A DNA stretch of 64,000 bases from Allodiplogaster sudhausi (taxonomy: Eukaryota; Nematoda; Chromadorea; Rhabditida; Diplogasteridae), in NCBI GenBank assembly GCA_945643635.1, contig CALZFC010000009.1, forward strand, positions 62,001-126,000, in the 5' to 3' direction. The notes beneath the pieces were generated by a model that saw nothing but the letters and a program-made list of their open reading frames with translations, did no database searches and was not told the origin of the DNA. This document shows, piece by piece, positions 14,716 to 26,688 of the stretch. Within the stretch, counting starts at the first letter, position 1. The number at the start of each line of letters is the position of its first letter. A program made the translations under genes and the position numbers.

Positions 14716-14786
14716 GGGGGCATAGCTCAGTGGTAGAGCATTCGACTGCAGATCGAGAGGTCCCCGTTCAAATCCGGGTGCTCCCT
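14716..14786 (+). pseudogene. tRNA-Cys copy with T-stem deletion
   Basis: One G is missing from the T stem (TCCCCGTTCA), which shortens the B-box region. The copy is 71 nt. The same lesion occurs at 36606-36676. Confidence 0.6.
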
Positions 14787-17245
14787 ACTTTTTGACTTTT
14801 CACGCTGTTTGCATCTGTTTGTTTGATCGCTTGAAGGACGATGGACCTTGCGAAGCCTCGTCGGGGGCATAGCTCAGTGGTAGAGCATTCGACTGCAGAT
14901 CGAGAGGTCCCCGGTTCAAATCCGGGTGCTCCCTACTTTTTGACTTTTCACGCTGTTTGCATCTGTTTGTTTGATGGCTTCAAGGACGATGGACCTTGGC
15001 GAATCCTTGTCGGGGGCATAGCTCAGTGGTAGAGCATTCGACTGCAGATCGAGAGGTCCCCGGTTCAAATCCGGGTGCTCCCTACTTTTTGACTTTTCAC
15101 GCTGTTTGCATCTGTTTGTTTGATCGCTTGAAGGACGATGGACCATTGCGAATCCTCGTCGGGGGCATAGCTCAGTGGTAGAGCATTCGACTGCAGATCG
15201 AGAGGTCCCCGGTTCAAATCCGGGTGCTCCCTACTTTTTGACTTTTCACGCTGTTTGCATCTGTTTGTTTGATGGCTTCAAGGACGATGGACCTTTGCGA
15301 ATCCTTGTCGGGGGCATAGCTCAGTGGTAGAGCATTCGACTGCAGATCGAGAGGTCCCCGGTTCAAATCCGGGTGCTCCCTACTTTTTGACTTTTCACGC
15401 TGTTTGCATCTGTTTGTTTGATGGCTTCAAGGACGATGGACCTTTGCGAATCCTTGTCGGGGGCATAGCTCAGTGGTAGAGCATTCGACTGCAGATCGAG
15501 AGGTCCCCGGTTCAAATCCGGGTGCTCCCTACTTTTTGACTTTTCACGCTGTTTGCATCTGTTTGTTTGATGGCTTCAAGGACGATGGACCTTTGCGAAT
15601 CCTTGTCGGGGGCATAGCTCAGTGGTAGAGCATTCGACTGCAGATCGAGAGGTCCCCGGTTCAAATCCGGGTGCTCCCTACTTTTTGACTTTTCACGTTG
15701 TTTGCATCTGTTTGTTTGATCGCTTGAAGGACGATGGACCATTGCGAAACCTCGTCGGGGGCATAGCTCAGTGGTAGAGCATTCGACTGCAGATCGAGAG
15801 GTCCCCGGTTCAAATCCGGGTGCTCCCTACTTTTTGACTTTTCACGTTGTTTGCATCTGTTTGTTTGATCGCTTGAAGGACGATGGACCTTTGCAAACCC
15901 TTGTCGGGGGCATAGCTCAGTGGTAGAGCATTCGACTGCAGATCGAGAGGTCCCCGGTTCAAATCCGGGTGCTCCCTACTTTTTGACTTTTCACGCTGTT
16001 TGCATCTGTTTGTTTGATGGCTTCAAGGACGATGGACCTTGGCGAATCCTTGTCGGGGGCATAGCTCAGTGGTAGAGCATTCGACTGCAGATCGAGAGGT
16101 CCCCGGTTCAAATCCGGGTGCTCCCTACTTTTTGACTTTTCACGTTGTTTGCATCTGTTTGTTTGATCGCTTGAAGGACGATGGACCTTTGCGAACCCTT
16201 GTCGGGGGCATAGCTCAGTGGTAGAGCATTCGACTGCAGATCGAGAGGTCCCCGGTTCAAATCCGGGTGCTCCCTACTTTTTGACTTTTCACGCTGTTTG
16301 CATCTGTTTGTTTGATGGCTTCAAGGACGATGGACCTTTGCGAATCCTTGTCGGGGGCATAGCTCAGTGGTAGAGCATTCGACTGCAGATCGAGAGGTCC
16401 CCGGTTCAAATCCGGGTGCTCCCTACTTTTTGACTTTTCACGCTGTTTGCATCTGTTTGTTTGATGGCTTCAAGGACGATGGACCTTTGCGAATCCTTGT
16501 CGGGGGCATAGCTCAGTGGTAGAGCATTCGACTGCAGATCGAGAGGTCCCCGGTTCAAATCCGGGTGCTCCCTACTTTTTGACTTTTCACGCTGTTTGCA
16601 TCTGTTTGTTTGATCGCTTGAAGGACGATGGACCTTGCGAAACCTCGTCGGGGGCATAGCTCAGTGGTAGAGCATTCGACTGCAGATCGAGAGGTCCCCG
16701 GTTCAAATCCGGGTGCTCCCTACTTTTTGACTTTTCACGCTGTTTGCATCTGTTTGTTTGATCGCTTGAAGGACGATGGACCATTGCGAATCCTCGTCGG
16801 GGGCATAGCTCAGTGGTAGAGCATTCGACTGCAGATCGAGAGGTCCCCGGTTCAAATCCGGGTGCTCCCTACTTTTTGACTTTTCACGCTGTTTGCATCT
16901 GTTTGTTTGATGGCTTCAAGGACGATGGACCTTTGCGAATCCTTGTCGGGGGCATAGCTCAGTGGTAGAGCATTCGACTGCAGATCGAGAGGTCCCCGGT
17001 TCAAATCCGGGTGCTCCCTACTTTTTGACTTTTCACGCTGTTTGCATCTGTTTGTTTGATCGCTTGAAGGACGATGGACCATTGCGAATCCTCGTCGGGG
17101 GCATAGCTCAGTGGTAGAGCATTCGACTGCAGATCGAGAGGTCCCCGGTTCAAATCCGGGTGCTCCCTACTTTTTGACTTTTCACGCTGTTTGCATCTGT
17201 TTGTTTGATGGCTTCAAGGACGATGGACCTTTGCGAATCCTTGTC

Positions 17246-17317
17246 GGTGGCATAGCTCAGTGGTAGAGCATTCGACTGCAGATCGAGAGGTCCCCGGTTC
17301 AAATCCGGGTGCTCCCT
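17246..17317 (+). tRNA. tRNA-Cys variant with G3T in the acceptor
   Basis: The copy starts GGTGGCA, leaving one acceptor mismatch opposite C70. The same variant occurs at 19628, 21563 and 23049, always after the CTTTGCGAATCC spacer type, and in five copies of the right block. Function is uncertain. Confidence 0.6.
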
Positions 17318-20300
17318 ACTTTTTGACTTTTCACGCTGTTTGCATCTGTTTGTTTGATGGCTTCAAGGACGATGGACCTTGGCGAATCCTTGTCGGGGGC
17401 ATAGCTCAGTGGTAGAGCATTCGACTGCAGATCGAGAGGTCCCCGGTTCAAATCCGGGTGCTCCCTACTTTTTGACTTTTCACGCTGTTTGCATCTGTTT
17501 GTTTGATGGCTTCAAGGACGATGGACCTTGCGAATCCTCGTCGGGGGCATAGCTCAGTGGTAGAGCATTCGACTGCAGATCGAGAGGTCCCCGGTTCAAA
17601 TCCGGGTGCTCCCTACTTTTTGACTTTTCACGTTGTTTGCATCTGTTTGTTTGATCGCTTGAAGGACGATGGACCTTTGCGAAACCTCGTCGGGGGCATA
17701 GCTCAGTGGTAGAGCATTCGACTGCAGATCGAGAGGTCCCCGGTTCAAATCCGGGTGCTCCCTACTTTTTGACTTTTCACGCTGTTTGCATCTGTTTGTT
17801 TGATGGCTTCAAGGACGATGGACCTTGCGAATCCTCGTCGGGGGCATAGCTCAGTGGTAGAGCATTCGACTGCAGATCGAGAGGTCCCCGGTTCAAATCC
17901 GGGTGCTCCCTACTTTTTGACTTTTCACGCTGTTTGCATCTGTTTGTTTGATGGCTTCAAGGACGATGGACCATTGCGAATCCTCGTCGGGGGCATAGCT
18001 CAGTGGTAGAGCATTCGACTGCAGATCGAGAGGTCCCCGGTTCAAATCCGGGTGCTCCCTACTTTTTGACTTTTCACGCTGTTTGCATCTGTTTGTTTGA
18101 TGGCTTCAAGGACGATGGACCTTTGCGAATCCTTGTCGGGGGCATAGCTCAGTGGTAGAGCATTCGACTGCAGATCGAGAGGTCCCCGGTTCAAATCCGG
18201 GTGCTCCCTACTTTTTGACTTTTCACGCTGTTTGCATCTGTTTGTTTGATGGCTTCAAGGACGATGGACCTTTGCGAATCCTTGTCGGGGGCATAGCTCA
18301 GTGGTAGAGCATTCGACTGCAGATCGAGAGGTCCCCGGTTCAAATCCGGGTGCTCCCTACTTTTTGACTTTTCACACTGTTTGCATCTGTTTGTTTGATC
18401 GCTTGAAGGACGATGGACCATTGCGAAACCTCGTCGGGGGCATAGCTCAGTGGTAGAGCATTCGACTGCAGATCGAGAGGTCCCCGGTTCAAATCCGGGT
18501 GCTCCCTACTTTTTGACTTTTCACGCTGTTTGCATCTGTTTGTTTGATGGCTTCAAGGACGATGGACCTTGGCGAATCCTCGTCGGGGGCATAGCTCAGT
18601 GGTAGAGCATTCGACTGCAGATCGAGAGGTCCCCGGTTCAAATCCGGGTGCTCCCTACTTTTTGACTTTTCACGCTGTTTGCATCTGTTTGTTTGATGGC
18701 TTCAAGGACGATGGACCTTTGCGAATCCTTGTCGGGGGCATAGCTCAGTGGTAGAGCATTCGACTGCAGATCGAGAGGTCCCCGGTTCAAATCCGGGTGC
18801 TCCCTACTTTTTGACTTTTCACGCTGTTTGCATCTGTTTGTTTGATCGCTTGAAGGACGATGGACCATTGCGAATCCTCGTCGGGGGCATAGCTCAGTGG
18901 TAGAGCATTCGACTGCAGATCGAGAGGTCCCCGGTTCAAATCCGGGTGCTCCCTACTTTTTGACTTTTCACGCTGTTTGCATCTGTTTGTTTGATGGCTT
19001 CAAGGACGATGGACCTTTGCGAATCCTTGTCGGGGGCATAGCTCAGTGGTAGAGCATTCGACTGCAGATCGAGAGGTCCCCGGTTCAAATCCGGGTGCTC
19101 CCTACTTTTTGACTTTTCACGCTGTTTGCATCTGTTTGTTTGATGGCTTCAAGGACGATGGACCTTTGCGAATCCTTGTCGGGGGCATAGCTCAGTGGTA
19201 GAGCATTCGACTGCAGATCGAGAGGTCCCCGGTTCAAATCCGGGTGCTCCCTACTTTTTGACTTTTCACACTGTTTGCATCTGTTTGTTTGATCGCTTGA
19301 AGGACGATGGACCATTGCGAAACCTCGTCGGGGGCATAGCTCAGTGGTAGAGCATTCGACTGCAGATCGAGAGGTCCCCGGTTCAAATCCGGGTGCTCCC
19401 TACTTTTTGACTTTTCACGCTGTTTGCATCTGTTTGTTTGATGGCTTCAAGGACGATGGACCTTTGCGAATCCTTGTCGGGGGCATAGCTCAGTGGTAGA
19501 GCATTCGACTGCAGATCGAGAGGTCCCCGGTTCAAATCCGGGTGCTCCCTACTTTTTGACTTTTCACGCTGTTTGCATCTGTTTGTTTGATGGCTTCAAG
19601 GACGATGGACCTTTGCGAATCCTTGTCGGTGGCATAGCTCAGTGGTAGAGCATTCGACTGCAGATCGAGAGGTCCCCGGTTCAAATCCGGGTGCTCCCTA
19701 CTTTTTGACTTTTCACGCTGTTTGCATCTGTTTGTTTGATGGCTTCAAGGACGATGGACCTTTGCGAATCCTTGTCGGGGGCATAGCTCAGTGGTAGAGC
19801 ATTCGACTGCAGATCGAGAGGTCCCCGGTTCAAATCCGGGTGCTCCCTACTTTTTGACTTTTCACGCTGTTTGCATCTGTTTGTTTGATGGCTTCAAGGA
19901 CGATGGACCTTTGCGAATCCTTGTCGGGGGCATAGCTCAGTGGTAGAGCATTCGACTGCAGATCGAGAGGTCCCCGGTTCAAATCCGGGTGCTCCCTACT
20001 TTTTGACTTTTCACGCTGTTTGCATCTGTTTGTTTGATGGCTTCAAGGACGATGGACCTTTGCGAATCCTTGTCGGGGGCATAGCTCAGTGGTAGAGCAT
20101 TCGACTGCAGATCGAGAGGTCCCCGGTTCAAATCCGGGTGCTCCCTACTTTTTGACTTTTCACGCTGTTTGCATCTGTTTGTTTGATCGCTTGAAGGACG
20201 ATGGACCATTGCGAAGCCTCGTCGGGGGCATAGCTCAGTGGTAGAGCATTCGACTGCAGATCGAGAGGTCCCCGGTTCAAATCCGGGTGCTCCCTACTTT

Positions 20301-20967
20301 TTGACTTTTCACGCTGTTTGCATCTGTTTGTTTGATGGCTTCAAGGACGATGGACCTTTGCGAATCCTTGTCGGGGGCATAGCTCAGTGGTAGAGCATTC
20401 GACTGCAGATCGAGAGGTCCCCGGTTCAAATCCGGGTGCTCCCTACTTTTTGACTTTTCACGCTGTTTGCATCTGTTTGTTTGATGGCTTCAAGGACGAT
20501 GGACCTTGGCGAATCCTTGTCGGGGGCATAGCTCAGTGGTAGAGCATTCGACTGCAGATCGAGAGGTCCCCGGTTCAAATCCGGGTGCTCCCTACTTTTT
20601 GACTTTTCACGCTGTTTGCATCTGTTTGTTTGATGGCTTCAAGGACGATGGACCTTGGCGAATCCTTGTCGGGGGCATAGCTCAGTGGTAGAGCATTCGA
20701 CTGCAGATCGAGAGGTCCCCGGTTCAAATCCGGGTGCTCCCTACTTTTTGACTTTTCACGCTGTTTGCATCTGTTGTTTGATCGCTTGAAGGACGATGGA
20801 CCATTGCGAAACCTCGTCGGGGGCATAGCTCAGTGGTAGAGCATTCGACTGCAGATCGAGAGGTCCCCGGTTCAAATCCGGGTGCTCCCTACTTTTTGAC
20901 TTTTCACGCTGTTTGCATCTGTTTGTTTGATGGCTTCAAGGACGATGGACCTTGGCGAATCCTTGTC

Positions 20968-21038
20968 GGGGGCATAGCTCAGTGGTAGAGCATTCGACTG
21001 CAGATCGAGAGGTCCCCGGTTCAAATCCGGGTGCTCCT
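20968..21038 (+). pseudogene. tRNA-Cys copy with 3' acceptor deletion
   Basis: The 3' acceptor strand reads TGCTCC followed by T, one C short, so the acceptor end cannot pair fully. Confidence 0.55.
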
Positions 21039-24000
21039 ACTTTTTGACTTTTCACGTTGTTTGCATCTGTTTGTTTGATCGCTTGAAGGACGATGGACCA
21101 TTGCGAAGCCTCGTCGGGGGCATAGCTCAGTGGTAGAGCATTCGACTGCAGATCGAGAGGTCCCCGGTTCAAATCCGGGTGCTCCCTACTTTTTGACTTT
21201 TCACGCTGTTTGCATCTGTTTGTTTGATCGCTTGAAGGACGATGGACCATTGCGAAACCTCGTCGGGGGCATAGCTCAGTGGTAGAGCATTCGACTGCAG
21301 ATCGAGAGGTCCCCGGTTCAAATCCGGGTGCTCCCTACTTTTTGACTTTTCACGCTGTTTGCATCTGTTTGTTTGATCGCTTGAAGGACGATGGACCATT
21401 GCGAAACCTCGTCGGGGGCATAGCTCAGTGGTAGAGCATTCGACTGCAGATCGAGAGGTCCCCGGTTCAAATCCGGGTGCTCCCTACTTTTTGACTTTTC
21501 ACGCTGTTTGCATCTGTTTGTTTGATGGCTTCAAGGACGATGGACCTTTGCGAATCCTTGTCGGTGGCATAGCTCAGTGGTAGAGCATTCGACTGCAGAT
21601 CGAGAGGTCCCCGGTTCAAATCCGGGTGCTCCCTACTTTTTGACTTTTCACGCTGTTTGCATCTGTTTGTTTGATCGCTTGAAGGACGATGGACCATTGC
21701 GAAGCCTCGTCGGGGGCATAGCTCAGTGGTAGAGCATTCGACTGCAGATCGAGAGGTCCCCGGTTCAAATCCGGGTGCTCCCTACTTTTTGACTTTTCAC
21801 GCTGTTTGCATCTGTTTCTTTGAAGGCTTCAAGGACGATGGACCTTTGCGAATCCTTGTCGGGGCATAGCTCAGTGGTAGAGCATTCGACTGCAGATCGA
21901 GAGGTCCCCGGTTCAAATCCGGGTGCTCCCTACTTTTTGACTTTTCACGCTGTTTGCATCTGTTTGTTTGATGGCTTCAAGGACGATGGACCTTGCGAAG
22001 CCTCGTCGGGGGCATAGCTCAGTGGTAGAGCATTCGACTGCAGATCGAGAGGTCCCCGGTTCAAATCCGGGTGCTCCCTACTTTTTGACTTTTCACGCTG
22101 TTTGCATCTGTTTGTTTGATGGCTTCAAGGACGATGGACCTTGGCGAATCCTTGTCGGGGGCATAGCTCAGTGGTAGAGCATTCGACTGCAGATCGAGAG
22201 GTCCCCGGTTCAAATCCGGGTGCTCCCTACTTTTTGACTTTTCACGCTGTTTGCATCTGTTTGTTTGATCGCTTGAAGGACGATGGACCATTGCGAAACC
22301 TCGTCGGGGGCATAGCTCAGTGGTAGAGCATTCGACTGCAGATCGAGAGGTCCCCGGTTCAAATCCGGGTGCTCCCTACTTTTTGACTTTTCACGCTGTT
22401 TGCATCTGTTTGTTTGATGGCTTCAAGGACGATGGACCTTGGCGAATCCTTGTCGGGGCATAGCTCAGTGGTAGAGCATTCGACTGCAGATCGAGAGGTC
22501 CCCGGTTCAAATCCGGGTGCTCCCTACTTTTTGACTTTTCACGTTGTTTGCATCTGTTTGTTTGATCGCTTGAAGGACGATGGACCATTGCGAAGCCTCG
22601 TCGGGGGCATAGCTCAGTGGTAGAGCATTCGACTGCAGATCGAGAGGTCCCCGGTTCAAATCCGGGTGCTCCCTACTTTTTGACTTTTCACGCTGTTTGC
22701 ATCTGTTTGTTTGATCGCTTGAAGGACGATGGACCATTGCGAAACCTCGTCGGGGCATAGCTCAGTGGTAGAGCATTCGACTGCAGATCGAGAGGTCCCC
22801 GGTTCAAATCCGGGTGCTCCCTACTTTTTGACTTTTCACGCTGTTTGCATCTGTTTGTTTGATCGCTTGAAGGACGATGGACCATTGCGAAACCTCGTCG
22901 GGGGCATAGCTCAGTGGTAGAGCATTCGACTGCAGATCGAGAGGTCCCCGGTTCAAATCCGGGTGCTCCCTACTTTTTGACTTTTCACGCTGTTTGCATC
23001 TGTTTGTTTGATGGCTTCAAGGACGATGGACCTTTGCGAATCCTTGTCGGTGGCATAGCTCAGTGGTAGAGCATTCGACTGCAGATCGAGAGGTCCCCGG
23101 TTCAAATCCGGGTGCTCCCTACTTTTTGACTTTTCACGCTGTTTGCATCTGTTTGTTTGATCGCTTGAAGGACGATGGACCATTGCGAAGCCTCGTCGGG
23201 GCATAGCTCAGTGGTAGAGCATTCGACTGCAGATCGAGAGGTCCCCGGTTCAAATCCGGGTGCTCCCTACTTTTTGACTTTTCACGCTGTTTGCATCTGT
23301 TTGTTTGAAGGCTTCAAGGACGATGGACCTTTGCGAATCCTTGTCGGGGGCATAGCTCAGTGGTAGAGCATTCGACTGCAGATCGAGAGGTCCCCGGTTC
23401 AAATCCGGGTGCTCCCTACTTTTTGACTTTTCACGCTGTTTGCATCTGTTTGTTTGATCGCTTGAAGGACGATGGACCATTGCGAAACCTCGTCGGGGGC
23501 ATAGCTCAGTGGTAGAGCATTCGACTGCAGATCGAGAGGTCCCCGGTTCAAATCCGGGTGCTCCCTACTTTTTGACTTTTCACGCTGTTTGCATCTGTTT
23601 GTTTGATGGCTTCAAGGACGATGGACCTTTGCGAATCCTTGTCGGGGGCATAGCTCAGTGGTAGAGCATTCGACTGCAGATCGAGAGGTCCCCGGTTCAA
23701 ATCCGGGTGCTCCCTACTTTTTGACTTTTCACGCTGTTTGCATCTGTTTGTTTGAAGGCTTCAAGGACGATGGACCTTTGCGAATCCTTGTCGGGGGCAT
23801 AGCTCAGTGGTAGAGCATTCGACTGCAGATCGAGAGGTCCCCGGTTCAAATCCGGGTGCTCCCTACTTTTTGACTTTTCACGCTGTTTGCATCTGTTTGT
23901 TTGATGGCTTCAAGGACGATGGACCTTGGCGAATCCTTGTCGGGGGCATAGCTCAGTGGTAGAGCATTCGACTGCAGATCGAGAGGTCCCCGGTTCAAAT

Positions 24001-25263
24001 CCGGGTGCTCCCTACTTTTTGACTTTTCACGTTGTTTGCATCTGTTTGTTTGAAGGCTTCAAGGACGATGGACCTTTGCGAATCCTTGTCGGGGCATAGC
24101 TCAGTGGTAGAGCATTCGACTGCAGATCGAGAGGTCCCCGGTTCAAATCCGGGTGCTCCCTACTTTTTGACTTTTCACGCTGTTTGCATCTGGTTGTTTG
24201 ATCGCTTGAAGGACGATGGACCATTGCGAAACCTCGTCGGGGGCATAGCTCAGTGGTAGAGCATTCGACTGCAGATCGAGAGGTCCCCGGTTCAAATCCG
24301 GGTGCTCCCTACTTTTTGACTTTTCACGCTGTTTGCATCTGTTTGTTTGATGGCTTCAAGGACGATGGACCTTGGCGAATCCTTGTCGGGGGCATAGCTC
24401 AGTGGTAGAGCATTCGACTGCAGATCGAGAGGTCCCCGGTTCAAATCCGGGTGCTCCCTACTTTTTGACTTGTTTGTTTGATCGCTTGAAGGACGATGGA
24501 CCATTGCGAAGCCTCGTCGGGGGCATAGCTCAGTGGTAGAGCATTCGACTGCAGATCGAGAGGTCCCCGGTTCAAATCCGGGTGCTCCCTACTTTTTGAC
24601 TTTTCACGCTGTTTGCATCTGTTTGTTTGATCGCTTGAAGGACGATGGACCATTGCGAAACCTCGTCGGGGGCATAGCTCAGTGGTAGAGCATTCGACTG
24701 CAGATCGAGAGGTCCCCGGTTCAAATCCGGGTGCTCCCTACTTTTTGACTTTTCACGCTGTTTGCATCTGTTTGTTTGATCGCTTGAAGGACGATGGACC
24801 ATTGAGAAACCTCGTCGGGGGCATAGCTCAGTGGTAGAGCATTCGACTGCAGATCGAGAGGTCCCCGGTTCAAATCCGGGTGCTCCCTACTTTTTGACTT
24901 TTCACGCTGTTTGCATCTGTTTGTTTGATGGCTTCAAGGACGATGGACCTTTGCGAATCCTTGTCGGGGGCATAGCTCAGTGGTAGAGCATTCGACTGCA
25001 GATCGAGAGGTCCCCGGTTCAAATCCGGGTGCTCCCTACTTTTTGACTTTTCACGCTGTTTGCATCTGTTTGTTTGATCGCTTGAAGGACGATGGACCAT
25101 TGCGAAACCTCGTCGGGGGCATAGCTCAGTGGTAGAGCATTCGACTGCAGATCGAGAGGTCCCCGGTTCAAATCCGGGTGCTCCCTACTTTTTAACTTTT
25201 CACGTTGTTTGCATCTGTTTGTTTGATCGCTTGAAGGACGATGGACCTTTGCAAACCCTTGTC

Positions 25264-25335
25264 GGTTTCATAGCTCAGTGGTAGAGCATTCGACTGCAGA
25301 TCGAGAGGTCCCCGGTTCAAATCCGGGTGCTCCCT
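25264..25335 (+). pseudogene. tRNA-Cys copy with GGTTTCA acceptor
   Basis: It belongs to the GGTTTCA class. It sits in a stretch whose order of variant units (spacers with CTTTTTAAC, then CTTTTTTAC) matches the start of the right block at 35284-35580. Confidence 0.7.
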
Positions 25336-25989
25336 ACTTTTTTACTTTTCACGTTGTTTGCATCTGTTTGTTTGATCGCTTGAAGGACGATGGACCATTG
25401 CGAAACCTCGTCGGGGGCATAGCTCAGTGGTAGAGCATTCGACTGCAGATCGAGAGGTCCCCGGTTCAAATCCGGGTGCTCCCTACTTTTTGACTTGTTT
25501 GTTTGATCGCTTGAAGGACGATGGACCATTGCGAAGCCTCGTCGGGGGCATAGCTCAGTGGTAGAGCATTCGACTGCAGATCGAGAGGTCCCCGGTTCAA
25601 ATCCGGGTGCTCCCTACTTTTTGACTTTTCACGCTGTTTGCATCTGTTTGTTTGATCGCTTGAAGGACGATGGACCATTGCGAAACCTCGTCGGGGCATA
25701 GCTCAGTGGTAGAGCATTCGACTGCAGATCGAGAGGTCCCCGGTTCAAATCCGGGTGCTCCCTACTTTTTGACTTTTCACGCTGTTTGCATCTGTTTGTT
25801 TGATCGCTTGAAGGACGATGGACCATTGAGAAACCTCGTCGGGGGCATAGCTCAGTGGTAGAGCATTCGACTGCAGATCGAGAGGTCCCCGGTTCAAATC
25901 CGGGTGCTCCCTACTTTTTGACTTTTCACGCTGTTTGCATCTGTTTGTTTGATGGCTTCAAGGACGATGGACCTTTGCGAATCCTTATC

Positions 25990-26061
25990 GGGGGCATAGC
26001 TCAGTGGTAGAGCATTCGACTGCAGATCGAGAGGTCCCCGGTTCAAATCCGGGTGCTCCCT
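25990..26061 (+). tRNA. tRNA-Cys(GCA), last copy before the retroelement
   Basis: The 72-nt sequence is canonical with GCA anticodon and T5 terminator. Its downstream spacer is interrupted after GATGGACC by the retroelement at 26123. Confidence 0.92.
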
Positions 26062-26117
26062 ACTTTTTGACTTTTCACGCTGTTTGCATCTGTTTGTTTG
26101 ATCGCTTGAAGGACGAT

Positions 26118-26122
26118 GGACC
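26118..26122. other. Target-site duplication GGACC, left copy
   Basis: GGACC of the array spacer directly precedes the 5' LTR and is repeated at 35263-35267 after the 3' LTR. A 5-bp duplication is usual for BEL/Pao integrases. Confidence 0.9.
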
Positions 26123-26608
26123 TGTCGGCGAATGCCGAAATTAGAAATGTGCGCAATCGCGCCAAATGTAAGAAACCAAAAGATCGTAAAGAGAAAGCAA
26201 GCCAGCCGCCTCATGTCTAGCCTTTGGCGTTATAATGAATCATTTGCCTTTTTTGCCTTCTCGCCCATTTCTTATCGCAAAGAAAACAACTCGAGGCCTC
26301 ATGACTAGTCTTCGGCATCGCAAATGATTCACAAGCAATTTCCTCTGTTTCTGTTGTTTTGATAAGATTGAACGCATTCCGCTTTTCCCAATTCCAGACA
26401 ATGAATCATATTCAGTTTCGCTTCTCTCTTTTCTTTCTCCAACAATCACATATTCCCTAAGTATTATGTTTTGTTGGTGAACCAATATTTAAGCGTCAGG
26501 AGAACAGTTGGAAGACACACACAGTTCTTCAGTTTTTGATTTGATTATTTCTTCAATTATGGAAATAAAGGTTTAATTACCCAAGTTTGAGTTCGAGTCG
26601 GCTCAACA
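26123..26608 (+). repeat. 5' LTR
   Basis: The 486-bp LTR runs from TGTCGGCG to GGCTCAACA. A short inverted repeat, TCGGC-GAAT-GCCGA, lies at its left tip. TATTTAAG at 26487-26494 is a TATA-like candidate and AATAAA at 26565-26570 a polyadenylation signal. It is identical to the 3' LTR except T at 26245 (C at 34899). Confidence 0.95.
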
Positions 26609-26610
26609 AG

Positions 26611-26628
26611 TGGTGCGTCGAATCGGAG
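26611..26628 (+). other. Candidate primer-binding site
   Basis: TGGTGCGTCGAATCGGAG begins two bases after the 5' LTR with TGG, the complement of a tRNA CCA end. The first ten bases would match a tRNA ending CGACGCA-CCA, a form found in some tRNA-Gly genes. The match beyond that is not convincing, and it does not match the surrounding tRNA-Cys. Confidence 0.5.
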
Positions 26629-26688
26629 CGAACAACCGGTACCACGTCACGAGCTCAGAGGCCGATCAGGGCGGCCGCTAGACTACAA

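Larger units (their letters stand above)
1..26122 (+). repeat. Tandem tRNA-Cys(GCA) array, left block
   Basis: There are 175 complete units of about 149 bp, each a 72-nt tRNA-Cys followed by a spacer of about 77 bp that opens with ACTTTTTGAC (Pol III T5 stop). Unit length is 146-149 bp except one of 155 bp (from 11436) and two of 131 bp (from 24388 and 25413). Starts of complete tRNAs: 129,277,426,575,724,873,1022,1171,1319,1468,1617,1766,1914,2063,2212,2361,2510,2659,2808,2957,3106,3254,3403,3552,3701,3850,3999,4148,4297,4446,4595,4744,4893,5042,5191,5340,5489,5638,5787,5935,6084,6232,6381,6530,6679,6828,6977,7126,7275,7424,7573,7722,7868,8016,8165,8314,8463,8612,8760,8909,9058,9207,9355,9503,9652,9801,9950,10099,10247,10396,10544,10693,10842,10991,11139,11288,11436,11591,11740,11889,12038,12187,12336,12484,12633,12782,12931,13080,13229,13378,13527,13676,13825,13974,14123,14270,14418,14567,14716,14863,15012,15161,15310,15459,15608,15757,15906,16055,16204,16353,16502,16650,16799,16948,17097,17246,17395,17543,17692,17840,17989,18138,18287,18436,18585,18734,18883,19032,19181,19330,19479,19628,19777,19926,20075,20224,20373,20522,20671,20819,20968,21116,21265,21414,21563,21712,21861,22008,22157,22306,22455,22603,22752,22900,23049,23198,23346,23495,23644,23793,23942,24091,24239,24388,24519,24668,24817,24966,25115,25264,25413,25544,25693,25841,25990. 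Copies at 12336, 21861, 22455, 22752, 23198, 24091 and 25693 have one G fewer at the 5' end. Confidence 0.97.

Noticed and set aside
26240..26485. 81-codon minus-strand frame in the 5' LTR (and its twin at 34894-35139)
   Set aside because: It lies wholly within the LTR, overlaps the TATA-like region, and has no recognisable domain.
26587..26688. Upstream extension of the polyprotein frame starting inside the 5' LTR
   Set aside because: There is no ATG before 26689; the first codon would be TTG and part of it would overlap the LTR and primer-binding site.
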